Assembly: GCA_937952995.1 (NCBI GenBank)
Contig: CALFYB010000419.1
Span: 1 to 9,742 of the forward strand
Direction of reading: 5' to 3'
Origin: an uncultured Caulobacteraceae bacterium
Lineage (GTDB): Bacteria > Pseudomonadota > Alphaproteobacteria > Caulobacterales > Caulobacteraceae
DNA: 9,742 nucleotides
Shown here piece by piece: positions 1 to 7,715 of the stretch; the stretch's first letter is position 1, and the number at the start of each line of letters is the position of its first letter. The translations under genes were made by a program, and so were the position numbers. The notes beneath the pieces were generated by a model, which worked only from the letters and a program-made list of their open reading frames with translations, had not been told where the DNA came from and did not search any database.

Positions 1-76
1 AAGTCATTCGTGCCTTACTCCAATTTAGATATCATGCCCCCGCACCAGCGAGGGATTAGGGTCGTTTGGACTAGGT

Positions 77-1324
77 CTACTGACCCGCCACCCGGGCTGG
101 TTTTGGGGCTGATTTTGGGGCTATTTCTGGAACTGGTTCAGGAGCTGGCTCTGGAGTTGGCGTTGGCTTTAGCCACCCGCTCTCCACAAGCTCTCGGACA
201 ATTTGATCGTGATGTTGATCGAGCAATGGGGGCGGATAACGGACGGACTGTTGGTCCCCAGACAGCTTTACCGGGAAGCCGAGAGACTTAAACGATCCCT
301 CTACCGGGTGGTCGATATCCTGCACCATTTTGCGAACGGCAATGTGCTCCGTCGCGAGTGCCTGCTCATAATTATAGATAGGACCCGCCGGGACACCAGC
401 TTCGAGAAGAGCGTCAACCCACTCATTCACTGTGCGATTTTTGAAAATATCTTCCAGTTCGCCCATCAATTCAGGCTGATGTTCCAAACGCGCGGTATTG
501 GTCGCAAATCTTGGATCATCCGCCAAGTCTTCCCGTCCGGTCACTTGCAAGAAGGCAAGCCAAAGCTTTTGATTAGCAGCCCCGAGGACAAAATGGCCAT
601 CGGACGCGCGAAAGGCCTGATAGGGCGCAGACATCCGGTTGGCCGTTCCAATAGGCTTTGGTGAGGCTCCGGTGCCCCATAGCTCCGTCGTTTCCCAGAC
701 CGACAGGCCAAGCGCCGCTTCAATCAATGACGCATCAATAAAGCTGCCCTTGCCGGATTTTCCTCGCCCAATGACGGCGCTCAAAATAGCGTAGGTCGCA
801 AACAGGGCGGCACCAAGATCGGCAATCGGGATGGAACTCTTCACCGGATTTCCGCCCGGATGACCCGTTGCACTGATGGCTCCAGACATGGCCTGAGCCA
901 TCAGATCAAACCCCGGGCGCTGCGCCCATGGGCCGGTCTGACCAAAGCCCGAAATGCTGGCATAGATGATGCGCGGATTGATGGCGTTGATGGTCTCGTA
1001 GTCCATCTTCAACCGCTTGGCGACGCCGGGTCGGCCGTTTTCGACCAAGACATCAGCCGTTTTGACGAGGGCATAGAGGATCGCGCGATCTTCCTCGGAC
1101 TTCAGATCCAGCGCGATACTACGCTTGTTGCGATTGAGCGCGAGAAAGCCTGGGCTGTCCTCGCCACGAAGGCGAAAGCCCATCGATTTGCGGGTTGAAT
1201 CGCCAACCTCACGAGGCTCGATCTTGATGACATCAGCGCCCATGTCCCCCAGCAGCATGCAGCAATAGGGGCCCGCCATAACCTGCGAGATATCCAAAAC
1301 GCGTATGCCTGCAAGCGGGCCCAT
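77..1324 (-). CDS. Class III (CaiB/BaiF family) CoA-transferase with proline-rich C-terminal tail
   Basis: Cytoplasmic enzyme expected to move CoA between carboxylic acids, or to act as a racemase of the same fold. The N-terminus has the family's opening (GPLAGIRVLDISQVMAGP), then the nucleotide-binding GDMGADVIKIEP and NRNKRSIALDLK. The likely catalytic Asp is in IPIADLGAA. Counted from the ATG at 1324 it is residue 169, the same number as the catalytic Asp of formyl-CoA transferase. That start is also preceded by AAAGGA at 9-base spacing; an in-frame ATG at 1345 adds seven residues and cannot be excluded. The family-like part ends at ESGWLK, followed by about 24 residues of alternating X-Pro (TPTPEPAPEPVPEIAP) that are unusual for this family. 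It is the last gene of the minus-strand cluster, 185 bases after the esterase, with two operator-like palindromes in the gap. No signal peptide. The exact acid substrate is unknown. Confidence 0.9.
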   Translation of the reverse strand: MGPLAGIRVLDISQVMAGPYCCMLLGDMGADVIKIEPREVGDSTRKSMGFRLRGEDSPGFLALNRNKRSIALDLKSEEDRAILYALVKTADVLVENGRPGVAKRLKMDYETINAINPRIIYASISGFGQTGPWAQRPGFDLMAQAMSGAISATGHPGGNPVKSSIPIADLGAALFATYAILSAVIGRGKSGKGSFIDASLIEAALGLSVWETTELWGTGASPKPIGTANRMSAPYQAFRASDGHFVLGAANQKLWLAFLQVTGREDLADDPRFATNTARLEHQPELMGELEDIFKNRTVNEWVDALLEAGVPAGPIYNYEQALATEHIAVRKMVQDIDHPVEGSFKSLGFPVKLSGDQQSVRYPPPLLDQHHDQIVRELVESGWLKPTPTPEPAPEPVPEIAPKSAPKPARVAGQ

Positions 1325-1333
1325 ACCAACCAG

Positions 1334-1339
1334 TCCTTT
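1334..1339 (-). promoter_or_regulatory. Ribosome binding site supporting the CoA-transferase start at 1324
   Basis: AAAGGA on the minus strand lies 9 bases before the ATG at 1324. It falls inside the extension that would be translated if the ATG at 1345 were used. The upstream ATG has only GGGG seven bases ahead of it, so it remains a possible alternative. Confidence 0.45.
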
Positions 1340-1401
1340 AATCAATCCAACCCCGCTTCGTGCAAAATTTCGCCCAAAGCGCCTATGGAAGCCAAATCGT
1401 C

Positions 1402-1411
1402 TTGCATACTA
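1402..1411. promoter_or_regulatory. Operator-like near-palindrome TTGCATACTA
   Basis: One of four copies of a TTGYATRCAA-type element in this window. It lies 78 bases upstream of the CoA-transferase start (1324) and 63 bp, centre to centre, from the stronger copy at 1465. The right half-site is imperfect. The element resembles operators of FadR/FCD-type GntR regulators (core GTATAC); that assignment is inference. Confidence 0.35.
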
Positions 1412-1464
1412 ACAAGGGGCTCAATCTCAGCGTCTTAGCGACAATCCGGCAAATTGGCCATCAA

Positions 1465-1474
1465 ATGTATACAA
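1465..1474. promoter_or_regulatory. Operator-like palindrome ATGTATACAA
   Basis: The inner 8 bp, TGTATACA, is a perfect palindrome, and the minus strand reads TTGTATACAT. It lies in the gap between the esterase stop and the CoA-transferase start, about 140 bases upstream of the latter. The form TTGTATACAA is typical of operators bound by FCD-type GntR regulators such as UxuR and VanR (known for the family). Its use here is inferred from its placement and from the three related copies. Confidence 0.5.
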
Positions 1475-1509
1475 GTTTTCGCGGTTTAGGGCCGCACCGT
1501 TGGGCGGGA

Positions 1510-3114
1510 TTACTCCCACCGCCGGGCGACCAAACCGTTAGAGTTTAAAAATGCGCAATTGTGCCGTTCCGCCACATCAGAGAACAGCGACGGGGGCTCA
1601 GCGAGGTTCAAAACCACGGGGGCTTTGGCGCTAAAGCCAGGCCATTGGGATACTGCCGGCGTCGGCGAGCCTGTCCGTGCAAAGTTGGTCCAATATTGCC
1701 GAAGACGCTTAGAAAGCGCCCCTGCCCGTCCGACCAACGGCGCACCGTTGGCATCAGAATTGAACAGATAGGCCAGATCAGCGGTGTGATAGGCGCTGTT
1801 GGGCAGGTCGACCGGCGGCGTGAAGGGCTGTTGCTGGACGGGATCCGGTTCAGTCATTTCATAGCCATAGACGGGAACAAAGGCCGAAAGATCTTTGCGC
1901 GCCATATCGGCATAGCAAGCGAAACGCCGGTCTGTCACAGCCTGCGACAGGGCAAGGGCCGTGCCGCCAAATTTGGCCGATGGATAGGCCTTTCGGACGG
2001 TATCGGCTGCTGGGCCAAAGAACGCGACCGCCTGTGAGGGATAGTCCTCTTCGGTCAGGCCCCGTCCCAAACGCCGTTCAGCGCCGGCAACAAACAGGGC
2101 ACCCTCATTCAAATTCGAACCGATCAAAACCGGCACATGGTTGAACGCGCCAGTGCGATAGGCCTCATAGGGATCGACGGGCAAGATTTCACGATCCTGC
2201 ACCAGACCAATCCGGCCCTTGGTCTTAATAAAGGCGTCAGCTGGCAAGGCGCGGAGGCAAGCGGCAACATCGGAACTCTGCGCGCAGCCCAATGCGGAAA
2301 TGATGTCCGTGCTGATCCCCTTGTCCGTCGCCGCCCGATTGAGGGTGTGGGCGTTTTCGGTGGGGCTTTGGGCGATCACCTTATGAAATAGCCCTTTCGA
2401 CGCGGGAGAAGCCAATAGGGCCAGGACCGAATTTGCACCGGCCGACTCGCCAACGATGGTCACGTTTTTCGGGTCGCCGCCAAAACTCGCGATATTGCGT
2501 TGAACCCAGTGCAGGGCCGCTTGCTGATCGCGGATAAGGTAATTTCCAGACTGTTCCTGACCGTCCAAAGCCGATGACATCATCAGGCCGAGCAGGCCCA
2601 GACGGTAATTGATGCTGACAACCACCACGTCGCCATCACGGGACAGGTGGATGGCGTCATATTGGGTCGCACCGCTAAAGCCGCCGTTGAAGCCACCGCC
2701 ATGGATCCAGACCATCACCGGCCGCGCCTTGACCTTCGCCTTAACCCCATTGGTGGGAGCCCAGACATTCAAATAGAGGCAATCTTCGGTGCGGCTTTCG
2801 CGGCCAGCAGGGTCGCCAGAGGCCGCCTGCGGGCAAGCGGGCGGTGCCTTTGTGGCCTCTAGGGGCACGCTCCAAGACGCAACGGGTTGCGGCGGACGAA
2901 ACCGAAGCGGGCCCACGGGCGGGGCGGCATAAGGAATGGCACTAAAGACCCGAACGTCACCCTTGAGTGCGCCATGAATTGGCCCCTCAGCGGTGGATAC
3001 CAATAGTCCGCCTTGGCTTGGCTTGGCCAAGGTGGGGCTGGCCAAGGTGGCGGTTGCCAACATCAGCAAGCAGCCAATACCACGCCACAGATGGGCGGAT
3101 TGTGCTCGGATCAT
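1510..3114 (-). CDS. Secreted type B carboxylesterase (alpha/beta hydrolase)
   Basis: Serine hydrolase expected to cleave carboxylic esters outside the cytoplasm. The 534-residue length is normal for the family. Residues 1-30 form a Sec-type signal peptide with a hydrophobic core (IGCLLMLATATLA) and a likely cut after TLA. Family landmarks appear in order: SAIPYAAPPVGPLRFRPP near residue 58; EDCLYLNVWAP at 110-120; the oxyanion loop HGGGF at 138-142; the nucleophile Ser224 in GESAG; the probable acid Glu337 in SNLNEG; and the probable base His443 in AYHTADL. All three members of the triad are therefore present. The start is supported by AAGGGA six bases upstream. It lies 59 bases after the quinoprotein upstream, probably in the same transcript, although a stable hairpin sits in that gap. 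The ester substrate (sugar ester, aryl ester or lactone) cannot be told from sequence. Confidence 0.95.
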   Translation of the reverse strand: MIRAQSAHLWRGIGCLLMLATATLASPTLAKPSQGGLLVSTAEGPIHGALKGDVRVFSAIPYAAPPVGPLRFRPPQPVASWSVPLEATKAPPACPQAASGDPAGRESRTEDCLYLNVWAPTNGVKAKVKARPVMVWIHGGGFNGGFSGATQYDAIHLSRDGDVVVVSINYRLGLLGLMMSSALDGQEQSGNYLIRDQQAALHWVQRNIASFGGDPKNVTIVGESAGANSVLALLASPASKGLFHKVIAQSPTENAHTLNRAATDKGISTDIISALGCAQSSDVAACLRALPADAFIKTKGRIGLVQDREILPVDPYEAYRTGAFNHVPVLIGSNLNEGALFVAGAERRLGRGLTEEDYPSQAVAFFGPAADTVRKAYPSAKFGGTALALSQAVTDRRFACYADMARKDLSAFVPVYGYEMTEPDPVQQQPFTPPVDLPNSAYHTADLAYLFNSDANGAPLVGRAGALSKRLRQYWTNFARTGSPTPAVSQWPGFSAKAPVVLNLAEPPSLFSDVAERHNCAFLNSNGLVARRWE

Positions 3115-3137
3115 CGTAGGTCCCTTAAGGCCATGGT

Positions 3138-3159
3138 CGGGGCAGCCTGCGCTGCCCCG
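3138..3159 (-). other. Intergenic hairpin between quinoprotein and esterase genes
   Basis: A perfect 9-bp stem (CGGGGCAGC paired with GCTGCCCCG) with a 4-base loop fills much of the 59-base gap between the quinoprotein stop (3174) and the esterase start (3114). On the minus strand it is followed by GACCATGG and not by a T-run, so it does not look like a classic intrinsic terminator. It may act in mRNA processing or stability, lowering or separating expression of the downstream genes. Confidence 0.5.
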
Positions 3160-3173
3160 GTTGGTTTCTAAAT

Positions 3174-5270
3174 CTATAGTGGGTCTTGCACACGCGGTGC
3201 CGCTTGAGGCTGGCGTGAGGTGTCAGGCAAGCGATAGGCGATAAGGTCGGCACCTCTCACACTGCCCATGGCCGTGACGATATATTGTTTACCGCCCAGC
3301 ATGTAGGTCATGGCCGCGCCGGTTTGAGCCTTCTCGAGCACAACCGCGCCGACCTCCTTACCCGTTGCCTTATCATAGGCGCGAAGACGCGCAGCCTTGC
3401 GGCCCGTCTCGTCGGTAAAGAGCCCGCAGTCGCCGCAGATGACCAAGGACTTGGTCGTCAAGGTTCCCAAGATGCCTGCCTGACCGGTCCGAGGAATGGT
3501 CAAGCCCTTCAAGAGGGGGTGGTTCCTGATGAAGTCGGGTGTTTCACCGTGGGCAACTTGCCAAGCGATTTCACCCTTGTTCATGTCGTAGGCTGTGATC
3601 CGTCCATAGGGCGGCTTGTTCAGCGGCAGACCGGCCACGGAAAGAACACCGGGTAGAACCGGATCATTCAACCCATCTTTTAGGTTCGGCGATGCTGGAG
3701 CAATACGGCCGGGCGATCCGCCCTTAAGGCTGGCCGTGCCGCCGAACATGCCCCCGTTGGCATCCCCCGCCGGTGGGGCAGGTCCGATCTTCTGGGAGAG
3801 CTTGCCCTCGGCATCCGCCGTGATGCTGATCACTTCGGGCGCGGTCTTGGAATAGATAAAGATGAACTTCTTTTCCGGATCGTATGAGCCACCGGGCCAG
3901 TTGGCCCCGCCCTGCGTTCCGGGCATGGCAATCGATCCCCAAAGCCCATCGGGCTTCTTGAGCAGCGGTGGCTCATAAAGCCCGCCCATCTTGTAATGGC
4001 TGGCGACCTCAAGGGCCCGTGCCTTGATCTCAGGCGTGAAGTCGACCAGATCATCGACCGAGAAACCCTGCCGCTCGAAGGGCGGCGGAGCGCTTGGGAA
4101 GGGTTGGGTCGGAGAATACCATTCTCCCGGAACCTCGCCCTTGGGAACGGGACGCTCCTTGATCGGCCAAACGGGCTTTCCGGTGATCCGGTCGAGTACG
4201 TAGAGATAGCCCTGCTTGGTCGGCTGGGCGATGGCCTTGACCATCTTGCCCTTATTTTCGATATCGCAAAGGATCGGGGCGCAAGGCGTGTCCCGGTCCC
4301 ACAGACCGTGATGGACAAACTGGTAGTGCCAACGGCGCTCGCCGGTTTCGGCATCCAGCGCGACGAGCGATTCTTCGAACAGGGTTGTGCCTTGACGCGA
4401 CACACCGATCAGATCGGTCGGCGGCATCTCAACGGGGGCGTAAAGTAGGCCCAGATCCTCGTCAGCCGTCATAGGGGCCCAGACGCCCATATTGCCCGTC
4501 GCTTCGGCCTGACCCTCTTTGAGCCAAGTCTCGTAGCCATATTCACCCTTGCGGGGGACGGTGTGGAAGATCCATTTGCGCTGGCCTGTGCGGACGTCGA
4601 AGCCTCGCAGATAGGCCTTTACAGCCGCCGTTGGTGCCGTTCCCACAACAACGGTGTTCTTGATGATCAGCGGCGGGGAGTGAAGGCCCACCACGCCCTT
4701 GACCGGATCGACGTCCTGATCCCAGTTCAGTCGCAGATCAAGCTCGCCGTTCACCCCGAAGGTCGGATCCGGCAGGCCGGTCTTGGCATCAAGCGAAATC
4801 AGCTGATAGCTGCGGGTGACGTAGAGAACCCGCTCGACCTGACCATCGGTCCAGTAGGAGACGCCAAAACCTGAGCCAGAGCGCGTGCCCAGTCGTCCCT
4901 TTTCATCGTGGTGATAGGTCCAAAGCAACTGACCCGTTGCGCCATCGAGGGCCACGACATAGCGCGCATTGCCCGCCGTGCTGTAGAGCGTGCCCTTCAC
5001 GATGAGGGGGGTGGCATTGAAATAGGCGTCAAGCTGAGGCCCCAGCGCATTGGTACTGAACCGCCATGCGACCTCAAGGCTGTTGAAGTTGGCCGCATTG
5101 ATCTGGTCAAGCGGCGCATAACGCGACGAGCCAAGGTCGTTGGCATAGTGCAACCAATCGGTATTGGCGGGCGCTGTGGTCGATGCAGCTTGAGCATTTG
5201 CCACGCTGCGGCCCATCAGCATCACAGCCGAGGTGGTTGCCAGCAGCCCTCTGCGGGTCAGGTTCGTCAT
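3174..5270 (-). CDS. PQQ-dependent beta-propeller dehydrogenase, Tat-exported, no heme domain (downstream paralog)
   Basis: Periplasmic quinoprotein expected to oxidise an alcohol or aldose using PQQ. 698 residues. The N-terminus has a twin-arginine signal (TRRGLL at 5-10, hydrophobic stretch, cut after ANAQA). The mature protein has repeated propeller motifs: WRFSTNALGP, ALDGATGQLLW, SLDAKTGLPDP, GFDVRTGQRKWIF, ALDAETGERRWHY, VLDRITGKPVWP, AYDMNKGEIAW and AYDKATGKEVG. Asp325 in HHGLWD and Lys352 in QPTKQG are 27 residues apart, the same spacing as the catalytic Asp466 and Lys493 of E. coli membrane glucose dehydrogenase. No CXXCH heme motif and no membrane anchor are seen. Odd cysteines: Cys330/Cys335 follow the catalytic Asp, and Cys612/Cys615 form CGDC, absent from the neighbouring paralog. 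The start has GGAG 8 bases upstream. It lies 61 bases after its paralog. The substrate is unknown. Confidence 0.92.
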   Translation of the reverse strand: MTNLTRRGLLATTSAVMLMGRSVANAQAASTTAPANTDWLHYANDLGSSRYAPLDQINAANFNSLEVAWRFSTNALGPQLDAYFNATPLIVKGTLYSTAGNARYVVALDGATGQLLWTYHHDEKGRLGTRSGSGFGVSYWTDGQVERVLYVTRSYQLISLDAKTGLPDPTFGVNGELDLRLNWDQDVDPVKGVVGLHSPPLIIKNTVVVGTAPTAAVKAYLRGFDVRTGQRKWIFHTVPRKGEYGYETWLKEGQAEATGNMGVWAPMTADEDLGLLYAPVEMPPTDLIGVSRQGTTLFEESLVALDAETGERRWHYQFVHHGLWDRDTPCAPILCDIENKGKMVKAIAQPTKQGYLYVLDRITGKPVWPIKERPVPKGEVPGEWYSPTQPFPSAPPPFERQGFSVDDLVDFTPEIKARALEVASHYKMGGLYEPPLLKKPDGLWGSIAMPGTQGGANWPGGSYDPEKKFIFIYSKTAPEVISITADAEGKLSQKIGPAPPAGDANGGMFGGTASLKGGSPGRIAPASPNLKDGLNDPVLPGVLSVAGLPLNKPPYGRITAYDMNKGEIAWQVAHGETPDFIRNHPLLKGLTIPRTGQAGILGTLTTKSLVICGDCGLFTDETGRKAARLRAYDKATGKEVGAVVLEKAQTGAAMTYMLGGKQYIVTAMGSVRGADLIAYRLPDTSRQPQAAPRVQDPL

Positions 5271-5331
5271 CTAAAGTTCTCCATCCTACCGGTGCGCCGC
5301 AGCGCGTCGGGAAATTTGTGTCAGGCCAGCC

Positions 5332-7464
5332 CTATTGGCCCGCTGTGGTGTTCGTAGTGATGAGGTTGCTTGGTAGCCTAAAGACAATCAGCTCTGCGGC
5401 GTTACCGTTACTGCCGCCGACGGCGACGGCCACATATTGGCGCCCGTTTAGCATATAGGTGATGGGCGATCCGGTTTGGGCGGCAGGAAGGTAGACGGCA
5501 CCCCGCTCCTCGCCTGTATTCTTGTCATAGGCCCTCAACCGCGCGCCCTTGCGCCCGGTCTCGTCGGTAAATCCACCGCTATCGCCGATGATGAACAGGG
5601 TCTTGGTCACCATGCCGCCCGCCTTGCCCACTTGGCCTGTACGCGGGATTTTCAAACCCTTAAGGGCCGGATGATTGCGGATATTGTCCGGTGTTTCACC
5701 ATGGGCCACCTGCCAAGCGATCGAGCCTTGCTCAAGATCGATCGCAGTCACACGGCCATAGGGCGGTTTTACCATCGGCAGTCCGTCAACGGTCAATTGG
5801 CCGGGACGCAGTTCACCGCTCGGGTTGGCGCTAGACGCCCTCGATCCGCCGCCTTCGCCGCCTGAGCCTTCAGCATCGTCCGCCTGAGCACCCATGGCCC
5901 GCTGACGCCGCACGCCGGCTCCCGGATTGGCGTGGACATATTCAAAATCAGAAATGTCCGTGTTGGAATTGGGCACGATGCTGCCGGGCGACAGGAACGT
6001 CGTCTGAGAATAGATGAACACCCGATGGGTTTCAGGGTCATAGGCACCGCCTGGCCAATTGGCTCCGCCCGTATAGCCCGGCAGGTTGAGAACCCCCCAA
6101 GTCGTCTCCAGCGATGCAAGGACTGGCGGCGTATAAAGTGGGCCCAGCTTGTAGTGCTTGGCGATCTCGACGGCCTTCGCCCTCAACTCCGGCGTGAAGT
6201 CGATCAGGTCGTCAACGCCTGTGCCCTGACGGTCAAAGGCAGGCGGCTTGGAGGGGAACGGCTGGGTCGGCGCATACCATTCCCCGGGAACATTCCCTTT
6301 AGCGACCTTCTTCTCAAGGATCGGCCAGACGGGCACACCGGTTTGGCGATCTAGGACAAACATGAAGCCCTGCTTGGTGGGCTGCGCAATCGCCTTGATG
6401 ATCTTCCCATTATGAGGGATGTCGCAAAGGATGCCCGCACAGGGCACATCGTAATCCCAAAGGCCGTGATGGACCATTTGGTAGTGCCACTTGCGCTGAC
6501 CCGTCAGAATGTCGACCGCGACGATCGATTCACTAAAGAGGCTGTTTCCAGGATGGTAGATGCCCATCTGGTCGCCGGTCGGCATTTCAACGCCCAGATA
6601 GGCGAGGCCAAGCTCTTCGTCCGCCGCGATCTGGGCCCAGTCCCCGGTATTGCCTGCATCTTCCGCTGAGCCGGGCTTGAGCCATGTGTCGTATCCGAAC
6701 TCACCCTTCTGCGGAATGGTGTGGAAGATCCAAAGCCGCTTGCCGGTCTTAACGTCGAAACCTCGGACATAGCCCTTGGCATTTTTGCGGACCTTAGGCG
6801 TGTTGCCTGCGGTATGGGCCGCACCAATAATGATGACCCCCTTGGCGATGGTGGGGGCGGTGTGAAGCCCGATATCGGCCGTATCCAGATCAAGATCCTG
6901 GTCAATATTCTGCTTCAGATCGACAATGCCCTTGGTGCCAAATTCTGGGTCCGGAAGGCCGGTCTTGGCATCTAGGGAAACCATCTGATAGCCGATGGTC
7001 ACAAAGATGATCCGCTCCTTGTCGCCTTCGGCCCAATAGCCGACCCCGCGGCCAGACAGTTGACGCGGGGCATTACGGGCCCGCGCGCCTTCATCGAGGC
7101 GATAGATCCACAGCAGCTCACCGGTCGTGGCATCCAGACAGACCACGTCGCGGCGCGTGCCTGCCGTCATATAGAGCCGCCCCTTGACCATCAGCGGGGT
7201 GGCTTCAAGATTGTTCTCTCGCGAGGGCCCTAAGGCGTCGGTACGAAACCGCCAAGCGACCTGAAGTTTCGAGAAATTGTCGGCGTTGATCTGCGTCAAT
7301 GGCGCGTAACGCGTGTAAGCCAGATCACCGCCGTTGCTACGCCATTCCGTATTGGCCGGATCAGAGGATTGAGCAGAGGCTGTCAATGCCGAAAGGCCAC
7401 AGAGCGCGAGCGCTGAGGTCGCAACCGAAGCACGCAGCAGGCTACGCCGTGAAACATGCCCCAT
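5332..7464 (-). CDS. PQQ-dependent beta-propeller dehydrogenase, Tat-exported, no heme domain (upstream paralog)
   Basis: First gene of the minus-strand cluster, 710 residues from the ATG at 7464. That start is preferred over the in-frame ATG at 7596 because it has AGGGAG eight bases upstream and begins a clean Tat signal (SRRSLLRA at residues 5-12, hydrophobic core, cut near TASAQ). It is a clear tandem paralog of the next gene: over one 43-residue N-terminal stretch (NTEW to ALGP) 27 residues are identical by eye. Propeller motifs include CLDATTGELLW, SLDAKTGLPDP, GFDVKTGKRLWIF, VDILTGQRKWHY and VLDRQTGVPVWP. Asp337 in HHGLWD and Lys364 in QPTKQG match the catalytic pair of glucose dehydrogenase in spacing. 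No CXXCH heme motif. A Gly/Ser-rich loop (GSGGEGGGSRASS, about residues 533-545) sits just before KPPYGRVTAID, where the third quinoprotein of the window carries cytochrome c. Role: periplasmic oxidation of an unknown alcohol or sugar. Confidence 0.92.
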   Translation of the reverse strand: MGHVSRRSLLRASVATSALALCGLSALTASAQSSDPANTEWRSNGGDLAYTRYAPLTQINADNFSKLQVAWRFRTDALGPSRENNLEATPLMVKGRLYMTAGTRRDVVCLDATTGELLWIYRLDEGARARNAPRQLSGRGVGYWAEGDKERIIFVTIGYQMVSLDAKTGLPDPEFGTKGIVDLKQNIDQDLDLDTADIGLHTAPTIAKGVIIIGAAHTAGNTPKVRKNAKGYVRGFDVKTGKRLWIFHTIPQKGEFGYDTWLKPGSAEDAGNTGDWAQIAADEELGLAYLGVEMPTGDQMGIYHPGNSLFSESIVAVDILTGQRKWHYQMVHHGLWDYDVPCAGILCDIPHNGKIIKAIAQPTKQGFMFVLDRQTGVPVWPILEKKVAKGNVPGEWYAPTQPFPSKPPAFDRQGTGVDDLIDFTPELRAKAVEIAKHYKLGPLYTPPVLASLETTWGVLNLPGYTGGANWPGGAYDPETHRVFIYSQTTFLSPGSIVPNSNTDISDFEYVHANPGAGVRRQRAMGAQADDAEGSGGEGGGSRASSANPSGELRPGQLTVDGLPMVKPPYGRVTAIDLEQGSIAWQVAHGETPDNIRNHPALKGLKIPRTGQVGKAGGMVTKTLFIIGDSGGFTDETGRKGARLRAYDKNTGEERGAVYLPAAQTGSPITYMLNGRQYVAVAVGGSNGNAAELIVFRLPSNLITTNTTAGQ

Positions 7465-7472
7465 TCGGTCGT

Positions 7473-7478
7473 CTCCCT
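7473..7478 (-). promoter_or_regulatory. Ribosome binding site fixing the first quinoprotein start at 7464
   Basis: AGGGAG on the minus strand, 8 bases before the ATG at 7464. It rules in favour of the Tat-signal start over the upstream ATG at 7596, whose extra 44 codons show no signal-peptide-like or domain-like content. Confidence 0.65.
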
Positions 7479-7542
7479 CATCCACCACGCATGTTGAGGC
7501 CAAGACTGTGGCGACGACCTTCTGACTGCGTTTATGGGCCAA

Positions 7543-7572
7543 AGAGTAGGGTGCAATAACAGGCACCGTCAA
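7543..7572 (-). promoter_or_regulatory. Candidate promoter of the quinoprotein cluster
   Basis: On the minus strand TTGACG (7572-7567) resembles a -35 box and TACTCT (7548-7543) a weak -10 at 18-base spacing. It would give a leader of roughly 70 bases. The operator-like site 7578-7587 lies five bases upstream of the -35, a suitable place for a regulator. The -10 matches the consensus poorly. Confidence 0.3.
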
Positions 7573-7577
7573 CGTCA

Positions 7578-7587
7578 TTGTATGCAA
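7578..7587. promoter_or_regulatory. Operator-like near-palindrome TTGTATGCAA
   Basis: Outer TTG/CAA arms are perfect; only the central step departs from TTGTATACAA. It is 114 bases upstream of the quinoprotein start and 158 bp (centre to centre) from the oppositely oriented copy at 7736-7745. The two share TTGCATACA when read on opposite strands. A GntR/FCD-type operator is the best guess. Confidence 0.45.
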
Positions 7588-7680
7588 GAAACCCAAGCGA
7601 CAAATGGGCTCTCACCCTTTGAATTATGGCCAATAGCGGGGCCATTGTTTCCTTGACAACATAGTGCTCGAAGAGCAGCT

Positions 7681-7698
7681 CCGATGACGTGACATCGG
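7681..7698. repeat. Inverted repeat CCGATG-N6-CATCGG
   Basis: Perfect 6-bp arms around a 6-base spacer (ACGTGA), 68 bases upstream of the epimerase start. It could be a protein binding site in the divergent control region. The arms are short enough that chance is possible. Confidence 0.3.
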
Positions 7699-7715
7699 TC
7701 GTTTCACCAACAAAT

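Noticed and set aside
1..76. Possible terminator after the CoA-transferase
   Set aside because: Only weak, short pairings near 38-57 and no T-run on the minus strand; nothing supportable is seen in this stretch.
10..291. Plus-strand frame with a leucine-rich repeated segment
   Set aside because: The Leu/Glu repeats are the antisense reading of the CoA-transferase's X-Pro tail; no start signal or family match.
7465..7596. N-terminal extension of the first quinoprotein from the ATG at 7596
   Set aside because: It would bury the Tat signal 44 residues into the protein, covers the candidate promoter, and has no good ribosome binding site; the ATG at 7464 has both a site and a signal peptide.
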